A program made the translations under genes and the position numbers. The notes beneath the pieces are model-generated. The model had not been told where the DNA came from. It searched no databases and saw only the letters and a list, made by a program, of their open reading frames with translations. This document shows positions 5,863 through 9,635 of a stretch of DNA of 9,635 nucleotides, piece by piece (the stretch's first letter is position 1; every line of letters starts with the position of its first letter). The DNA comes from Chloroflexota bacterium (GTDB taxonomy: Bacteria; Chloroflexota; Dehalococcoidia; SM23-28-2; RBG-16-64-32): NCBI GenBank assembly GCA_022561095.1, contig JADFRV010000073.1:1-9635 (forward strand), written 5' to 3'.

Positions 5863-6546
5863 ATGGCCGCTCTCTCCCACCCTCAGGGCTCGCATCCTCC
5901 AACCCACGACAGCCGTCCTCAGCGCGACACGGCCGTCCTCGTCGTCATCTTCACCGTGGACGATGGCCGCCTCCACGTCCTCCTCGTCCGCCGCTCCGCG
6001 CAGCCGTTCAAGGACTCCTGGTCGCTCCCCGGCGGCCTCCTCGCCCCCGGCGAGTCGCTCGACCAGGCCGCCGTCCGCAAGCTCGACGACGAGACCGGAG
6101 TCACGGACCTCTTCCTGGAGCAGCTATACACCTTCTGCGACCTCGACGGCCGCGGCTCCATCGCCGCCGCCTACTTCGCCCTCGTGGACCCCAGCCGCGC
6201 TCACCTGGCCCAACGCCGCGCCTGGCTCCCCGCCTGGCGCCCCGTCGACGATCTGCCCGACCTCCCCTTCGACAACGGTCGCGTTATCGATTACGCCCGC
6301 CAGCGCCTTCAGGCCAAGCTCGAGTACTCAAACGTGGCCTACTCCCTCCTCCCGCCGGAGTTCACCCTCTCCCAGCTCCAGCGAGTCCACGAAGCGATCC
6401 TCGCCCACCCCCTGGACAAACGCAACTTCCGCAAGCGCATGCTCTCTCTCAGCATCGTCGAGCCCACCGGCCGCACCGCCACCGAGGGCCGTCACCGCCC
6501 CGCCCAGCTCTACGCCTTCCACGAACGCAAGCCCATCATCTTCTAA
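5863..6546 (+). CDS. NUDIX domain + winged-helix protein, NrtR-like regulator
   Basis: A 227-residue protein with an N-terminal NUDIX domain (about 22-140) and a C-terminal winged-helix domain (about 150-227). The C-terminal signature is LEYSNVAYSLLPPEFTLSQL followed by QRVHEAIL and LDKRNFRKRML, typical of NrtR, the ADP-ribose-sensing repressor of NAD biosynthesis and salvage genes. The NUDIX box is degenerate. In residues 58-80 the core REUxEExGU reads R72-K73-L-D-D76-E77-T-G-V, with the first glutamate replaced by lysine and the second by aspartate. Loss of catalytic residues is usual in NrtR regulators that only bind the ligand, although some homologues remain ADP-ribose or phosphoribosyl-diphosphate hydrolases. 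It starts 10 nt after miaB with no clear binding site, so it is probably translated by re-initiation. nadA lies 2.4 kb downstream behind a strong palindrome, supporting a regulatory role. Confidence 0.85.
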   Translation: MAALSHPQGSHPPTHDSRPQRDTAVLVVIFTVDDGRLHVLLVRRSAQPFKDSWSLPGGLLAPGESLDQAAVRKLDDETGVTDLFLEQLYTFCDLDGRGSIAAAYFALVDPSRAHLAQRRAWLPAWRPVDDLPDLPFDNGRVIDYARQRLQAKLEYSNVAYSLLPPEFTLSQLQRVHEAILAHPLDKRNFRKRMLSLSIVEPTGRTATEGRHRPAQLYAFHERKPIIF

Positions 6547-6552
6547 GACCGC

Positions 6553-7047
6553 ATGCTCTTCCTCCGGCTCCTCGCCACCGGCCTGGCCTTGGCCAGCGTC
6601 AGGGGCGTCGGCATCATCCTCGTGGACGCCCGCGGCCGCTTCCTCCTCAACCTCCGCGGCCGCCGCGCCTCCAAGCCTGAGGTGGGCCAGCGCCGGGCGC
6701 GGGCCATCCTCGCCAGCCGCTGGGCCATCCTCGGCGGCGGCATCCTGCCCGGCGAGACGCCTGAGCAGGCCACCCTGCGCGAGATCCAGGAGGAGACCGG
6801 CCACCCGGTTCAACGCGTCCACCTCGTCGTCCGCGCCTCCTGGCCGCGGCCCGTCTGCCTGTACGCCGCCGGCCTGCCGGTGCCGGCGGAGGAGATACTG
6901 CTGGGCGAGGGGGTAGAGCACCGCCTCGTCACCCTGGCCGAGGTCTCCCGCCTGTCGCCCCGCGCCCCTCTCCTGCGCCCCGTCCTCCGCGCCTTCTCCG
7001 CCACCGCCGCCTATCAGGCCTGCCTCCGCGACGCCCGCCAAATCTAG
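6553..7047 (+). CDS. NUDIX hydrolase
   Basis: A 164-residue single-domain NUDIX hydrolase, which cleaves nucleoside diphosphates linked to another group; the substrate is not evident. The box GGGILPGETPEQATLREIQEETGH (split as GGGILPGE at 61-68 and REIQEETG at 76-83) has all catalytic positions: G62, E68, R76, E77, E80, E81, G83. It thus contrasts with the degenerate box of the gene upstream. The ATG at 6553 begins 6 nt after the previous stop and is in operon with it. The first ~17 residues (LFLRLLATGLALAS) are hydrophobic and not part of the fold; the domain starts at RGVGIILVD, so either a short membrane-associating extension exists or the true start is internal. The segment KPEVGQRRARAI (41-52) is an insertion before the NUDIX loop. 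Confidence 0.86.
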   Translation: MLFLRLLATGLALASVRGVGIILVDARGRFLLNLRGRRASKPEVGQRRARAILASRWAILGGGILPGETPEQATLREIQEETGHPVQRVHLVVRASWPRPVCLYAAGLPVPAEEILLGEGVEHRLVTLAEVSRLSPRAPLLRPVLRAFSATAAYQACLRDARQI

Positions 7048-7056
7048 CACAGGCAC

Positions 7057-7085
7057 TTGCCAACTCCCCGCCGTATCGCTACAAT
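7057..7085 (+). promoter_or_regulatory. Promoter of the two-gene membrane protein operon
   Basis: TTGCCA (7057-7062), a 17-nt spacer and TACAAT (7080-7085) form a near-consensus sigma-70 type promoter. The predicted start is near 7092. This places an in-frame TTG at 7089 upstream of the transcript and supports the ATG at 7110 as the gene start. Confidence 0.65.
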
Positions 7086-7109
7086 GGTTTGCCCACGGGG
7101 GTACCTGTT

Positions 7110-7424
7110 ATGTCGCCTCACACACGGGCCATCATCATCGCCCTGGCCGGCCCGGCGCTCAGCTTCCTGGGAGCGCTCTGGCTGCTGGCCAACGTGCTCA
7201 TCGATAGCGGCCGTGAGCTCACCTTCCGCTACGTCATCTTCGATCCCGGCCACCTGATAATCGCCGCCGGCATCATGGTCTCGGTCGTCTCTATCCCGGT
7301 CGCCTTCCAGGTCGCAGCGGCGGCGCCGGAGGACCTGGAGCTCGATCTCTTCGAGCCGGAGCCGGTAAAGCAGCCGTCCGGGGCCCCGGCCGACATCCCA
7401 GCCGAGTGGGAGACGGCGGAGTGA
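7110..7424 (+). CDS. Small membrane protein of unknown function, two TM helices
   Basis: A 104-residue protein from ATG 7110, chosen over an upstream TTG at 7089 because a GGGGG stretch (7097-7101) is 8 nt before the ATG and the predicted transcript starts after the TTG. Two hydrophobic helices are visible: about residues 7-31 (IIIALAGPALSFLGALWLLA) and about 46-70 (GHLIIAAGIMVSVVSIPVAF). An acidic, proline-rich tail follows (ETAE end, several EP pairs), probably cytoplasmic. No family is recognised. The TGA stop overlaps the next gene's GTG by 4 nt (GTGA), so the two are translationally coupled and the products probably act together in the membrane. Confidence 0.7.
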   Translation: MSPHTRAIIIALAGPALSFLGALWLLANVLIDSGRELTFRYVIFDPGHLIIAAGIMVSVVSIPVAFQVAAAAPEDLELDLFEPEPVKQPSGAPADIPAEWETAE

Positions 7425-8011
7425 TCGACGTCGCGAGCCTGGGATCGATCATCGATGGGGCGGGCGCTCTCCCCCACCACGAGCTTCACGGATACATCCC
7501 CGAGCCGGCCGAGTCGCACCACCTGTTCGGCGCCGCCTTCCTCTTCATCGGCGTCCTCCTGATAGTGGAGACGCTGGCCGGCAGCGTCTGGCACCGCAAC
7601 CGGCTGCGCACTACCCTCTGGCCCGCCGCCATCATGACCCTGGGCGCCGGAATGGTGGTCGTCACCGCGCTTGAGCCGAACGACCGGCTGATCCACTTCA
7701 CCATCGGCATCATCATGCTCGCCGCTGGCTGGTTCGAGTACCGCCACCGCATGGGCGAGGTCTCCAGGCGCACCGCCGATCTGCTGATCGTGCCGGCGCT
7801 GATAGCGGGCGCCCTGGAGATCGGCGTCTTCCACTTCCACGGCTCCTTCAACAACTCCGCGTCCGTACACGTGCTGCTGGGCGTCACAACCGCGTTGATG
7901 GTCTTCGTGCGCGTCTACCAGTCGCGGCTGATCACTTCGCCGCCGCGCCACGCCCTAATGGGCGTCATGGTGATCGCGCTCGCCTTCGAGCTGATGGCGC
8001 TCAGCCACTAG
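7421..8011 (+). CDS. Polytopic membrane protein of unknown function, histidine-rich
   Basis: A 196-residue protein. GTG at 7421 overlaps the previous stop (GTGA) and is preferred to the in-frame GTG at 7406, because 4-nt overlaps are the usual coupled arrangement and a purine-rich stretch precedes it. Six hydrophobic segments are visible near residues 35-54, 66-84, 90-105, 119-137, 149-166 and 178-194. Thirteen histidines are concentrated at membrane borders: HH at 19-20, H23, HH at 33-34, H92, HFH at 138-140, H150. This spacing could suit metal or heme binding, but no known motif is matched and I assign no function. It forms a two-gene operon with the small membrane protein before it; no terminator is evident after it. 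Confidence 0.72.
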   Translation: MIDVASLGSIIDGAGALPHHELHGYIPEPAESHHLFGAAFLFIGVLLIVETLAGSVWHRNRLRTTLWPAAIMTLGAGMVVVTALEPNDRLIHFTIGIIMLAAGWFEYRHRMGEVSRRTADLLIVPALIAGALEIGVFHFHGSFNNSASVHVLLGVTTALMVFVRVYQSRLITSPPRHALMGVMVIALAFELMALSH

Positions 8012-8064
8012 GGGCTGCGCGGCGAGCTCAGGGCATGCACATGGAGGTGAGTTATCGTCTCGCC

Positions 8065-8094
8065 TTGACACTGGTTCCTGTCGCGGTATACGCT
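8065..8094 (+). promoter_or_regulatory. Promoter of the 70-residue membrane protein gene
   Basis: Perfect TTGACA at 8065-8070. The -10 is either TATACG (8087-8092, 16-nt spacer) or TACGCT (8089-8094, 18-nt spacer). The transcript would start near 8100 and have a leader of about 35 nt containing a strong Shine-Dalgarno. Confidence 0.55.
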
Positions 8095-8135
8095 ACCCGC
8101 CGCTAACCGGGCTCCAGCTCGCAAGGAGGTCCAAA

Positions 8136-8348
8136 GTGAACGGACAGAACAAATACATCGTCTTCGGTGCCCTGACGGTAGTGGCTATGATCATCGGTAG
8201 CCTTCTCTTCGCGCTAGCGATCGACAGCGGCAATGGCGACGACACGTTTGGTTCAGTGTTCGTGGGTTCGTTGGGCTTCGCGCTCCTTGTCTCTGGTATA
8301 GGTGGAGCTATAGCGGTCGTCGCGACCTACCTCGCGAAGCGCGACTAA
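8136..8348 (+). CDS. Small two-helix membrane protein, unknown function
   Basis: A 70-residue protein starting at GTG 8136, set by AAGGAGGT (8123-8130) 5 nt upstream, a near-ideal Shine-Dalgarno. There are two transmembrane helices, about residues 7-29 (YIVFGALTVVAMIIGSLLFA) and about 42-65 (VFVGSLGFALLVSGIGGAIA), joined by an acidic glycine-rich loop (DSGNGDDTFG) and ending in KRD. Both ends are short and hydrophilic. It matches no family I know. It has its own TTGACA promoter, so it is an independent gene rather than an operon member. Third-position GC bias is weaker than in the large neighbours. Confidence 0.7.
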   Translation: MNGQNKYIVFGALTVVAMIIGSLLFALAIDSGNGDDTFGSVFVGSLGFALLVSGIGGAIAVVATYLAKRD

Positions 8349-8394
8349 CGTCTAGCTCTGGCGAAGGTTCAGGCGGACAGGCTGAGCGACCTTA

Positions 8395-8408
8395 CCGCGT
8401 GCACGCGG
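8395..8408. repeat. Perfect 14-bp palindrome between convergent genes
   Basis: CCGCGTGCACGCGG can form a 5-bp GC stem with a TGCA loop. It lies in the 86-bp gap between the 70-residue membrane protein gene and the convergent minus-strand gene. Without a T-tract on either side it is at most a weak terminator or transcription barrier. Confidence 0.3.
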
Positions 8409-8434
8409 ACGGTGGCTTGGTTGCCGGACCGAAA

Positions 8435-8746
8435 CTACCCGAACTTCTTGACCGCCTCCTCAATGGCCGGCCCAGCCTTCTCCAGGTCCTCGGCCACCAT
8501 CGCCGGCGTGGCCTCAATGTCGGCATTGAAGGCGAGGAACCATGGCTCAGCAATCGCCGGGATCTGCGACGTGTCCTCCATGTTGATGATGAGGATAGCC
8601 GTCCTCTGCCCTTCGTCCGCCACAAAGTACGCCGCCTCCGGCTTCAGGTCTTCCAAGATCGATTGGACCGTCGAGCCCAGCTTGCCGGCCCTCGCAAGAG
8701 CGTTCGCAGCCTCAACATCCATCCTGGCCTTGACAAGGAATCGCAT
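8435..8746 (-). CDS. Small conserved alpha/beta protein (ferredoxin-like fold type), function unknown
   Basis: A 103-residue protein from ATG 8746, with AAGGAGG 9 nt upstream. It opens with the strand MRFLVKARM, has a helix with DVEAANAL, then the segment VQSILEDLKPEAAYFVADEG, a hydrophobic strand RTAILIINM, and PWFLAFNADIEATPAM before a final helix ending EEAVKKFG. This layout (strand-helix-strand-strand-helix-strand) suits a dimeric alpha/beta-barrel type protein, like DUF3303-type or muconolactone-isomerase-like small proteins. I recognise the wording as a conserved uncharacterised family in bacteria but cannot name an activity. It stands alone on the minus strand, convergent with the 70-residue membrane protein gene and divergent from nadA across a 210-bp intergenic region. 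Confidence 0.75.
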   Translation of the reverse strand: MRFLVKARMDVEAANALARAGKLGSTVQSILEDLKPEAAYFVADEGQRTAILIINMEDTSQIPAIAEPWFLAFNADIEATPAMVAEDLEKAGPAIEEAVKKFG

Positions 8747-8867
8747 TTCAGGTGGCCTCCTTCTACAACCTTTCCGACTATCGACCTGAGTCTAGGTGAT
8801 AGACATAGGTGTGTACAACGTTGGCATCTCCCAACTGCCAGCGTTTTGCACCCCCCTTCGTGTCCCC

Positions 8868-8896
8868 TTGACACTTTCTCCCTGACCTGCTAATCT
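8868..8896 (+). promoter_or_regulatory. nadA promoter
   Basis: Perfect TTGACA (8868-8873), a 17-nt spacer and TAATCT (8891-8896), preceded by the TGC extension (8888-8890). It is the strongest promoter match in the window. The predicted start is near 8903, giving a leader of about 54 nt that contains a palindromic site. Confidence 0.75.
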
Positions 8897-8908
8897 TATC
8901 TCCCAAGA

Positions 8909-8933
8909 AGATAGTGTATAAGGTACACTATCT
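8909..8933 (+). promoter_or_regulatory. Palindromic operator candidate in the nadA leader
   Basis: Arms AGATAGTGTA (8909-8918) and TACACTATCT (8924-8933) are perfect inverted copies, 10 bp each, separated by TAAGG. The site begins about 6 bases after the predicted transcript start, where a bound dimeric repressor would block initiation or clearance. It lies just before the nadA ribosome binding site. A repressor of NAD synthesis is the obvious candidate, and an NrtR-like protein is encoded at 5863-6546. An RNA hairpin role is possible, but the arms are AT-rich and no T-tract follows. Confidence 0.65.
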
Positions 8934-8956
8934 CGACCGCTGGAAAGGACGCTGTG

Positions 8957-9635
8957 ATGGTGACCAGGACCAAGCCCCGACAGCCCCTCCCCATCGTCAG
9001 CGAGGACACCCTCCTCAACGAGGCGATGGAGTGCCCCACCGACCGCGACCTGGACACCCGCCCCCTCGCCGAGGAGTCCTCCTTCGCCTTCTGGCAGAAA
9101 GACATCCCGGAGGAGTACTGGCGCCTGGACGCGCGCCAGATCATCGCCCGCATCGCCGCCGCCCGCGAGCGGCTCGGCGGGCGCTGCGTCGTCCTCGGCC
9201 ACCACTACCAGCGCGAGGACATCATCCAGTTCGCCGACTTCCGCGGCGACTCCTTCAAGCTCGCCCAGTGGGCCGCCGAGCGACCCGAGGCCGAGTTCAT
9301 CGTCTTCTGCGGCGTCCACTTCATGGCCGAGGCCGCCGACATCCTCTCCCAGCCCCACCAGCAGGTCGTCCTCCCCAACATGTCCGCCGGCTGCTCCATG
9401 GCCGACATGGCCGACCCCGAAGACGTCTACGCCTGCTGGGACGAGCTAACCGAGGCCGGCATCACGGACGTCATCCCCATCACCTACATGAACTCCGACG
9501 CCTCCCTCAAAGCCTTCTGCGGCAAGAACGGCGGCATCGTCTGTACCTCCTCCAACGCCCCCAACGTCTACGACTGGGCGTTCCAGCGTGGCAAACGTCT
9601 ACTCTTCTTCCCGGACCAGCACCTGGGCCGCAACA
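8957..9635 (+). CDS. nadA: Quinolinate synthase NadA (C-terminus outside window)
   Basis: The first 226 codons are present. NadA condenses iminoaspartate with dihydroxyacetone phosphate to quinolinate, the first committed intermediate of de novo NAD synthesis, using a [4Fe-4S] cluster. Signatures in order: VVLGHHYQREDI (78-89), DSFKLAQWAA (98-107), IVFCGVHFMAEAADIL (115-130), the first cluster cysteine C146 in SAGCSMADM, YMNSDASLKAF (177-187), the second cluster cysteine C196 in VCTSSNAP, and LFFPDQHLGRN at 216-226. The third cluster cysteine lies beyond the right edge. The protein has a longer N-terminal lead (about 75 residues before the GHHYQ strand) than the short E. coli-type start, including a FWQKDIPEEYW segment. 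ATG 8957 is preferred over the adjoining GTG 8954 because GGAAAGGA (8942-8949) lies 7 nt upstream. Confidence 0.96.
   Translation, partial: MVTRTKPRQPLPIVSEDTLLNEAMECPTDRDLDTRPLAEESSFAFWQKDIPEEYWRLDARQIIARIAAARERLGGRCVVLGHHYQREDIIQFADFRGDSFKLAQWAAERPEAEFIVFCGVHFMAEAADILSQPHQQVVLPNMSAGCSMADMADPEDVYACWDELTEAGITDVIPITYMNSDASLKAFCGKNGGIVCTSSNAPNVYDWAFQRGKRLLFFPDQHLGRN

Noticed and set aside
8035..8106. Possible 23-codon reading frame before the 70-residue protein gene
   Set aside because: It covers the TTGACA promoter and has no ribosome binding site; most likely chance.
8763..8810. Minus-strand promoter for the 103-residue protein gene
   Set aside because: TTGTAC with TAGACT at 18-nt spacing can be drawn, but the matches are weak and the placement is not compelling.
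1..9635. CRISPR array, insertion sequence or prophage
   Set aside because: No regularly spaced direct repeats, transposase motifs, terminal inverted repeats with target duplication, or phage genes were seen.

Overview
The window is a GC-rich bacterial chromosome segment with densely packed genes and strong C/G third-position codon bias. Gene content fits a free-living bacterium: MiaB, NadA, a multi-cluster ferredoxin, a DedA/VTT protein and a tRNA-Ser with encoded CCA. The style of several proteins (a multi-[4Fe-4S] ferredoxin, a small SILEDLKPEAAYF-type protein, a MiaB with a GCNKFCTYC site) suggests an uncultured Chloroflexota (Dehalococcoidia-like) lineage. That placement is an impression, not a measurement.

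Left block (1-1456). Minus-strand genes are the N-terminus of a D-aminoacylase-like amidohydrolase (runs off the left edge), a class I SAM methyltransferase, and a dihydropteroate-synthase-like fragment. Near 1190 they meet the 3' part of a plus-strand SRPBCC-family gene. Both genes at this point lack their 5' ends, so it looks like a rearrangement scar or a chimeric join. A long plus-strand reading frame over 137-1456 is an artefact of this join.

Middle block (1457-4508). A four-motif iron-sulfur ferredoxin gene has its own promoter. It is followed by an intergenic inverted repeat, a tRNA-Ser(GCT), a convergent DedA/VTT membrane protein gene and an AT-richer metallo-beta-lactamase-fold gene of the AHL-lactonase type. 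Next to the latter is a small gene graveyard: a frameshifted methyltransferase C-terminus and the last residues of a class III nucleotide cyclase.

Right block (4509-9635). miaB, a degenerate-box NUDIX/winged-helix (NrtR-like) gene and a second, intact-box NUDIX gene form a tight operon. A two-gene operon of unknown membrane proteins, a lone 70-residue membrane protein and a minus-strand small alpha/beta protein follow. The window ends inside nadA. nadA has a textbook TTGACA-17-TAATCT promoter, immediately followed by a perfect 10-bp-arm palindrome that looks like a repressor site. An NrtR-like protein encoded 2.4 kb upstream makes an NAD-responsive circuit a reasonable hypothesis.

Several genes share an extended -10 signal of the form TGC-TAnnnT, and two genes (miaB and the DedA gene) appear to be transcribed essentially leaderless.
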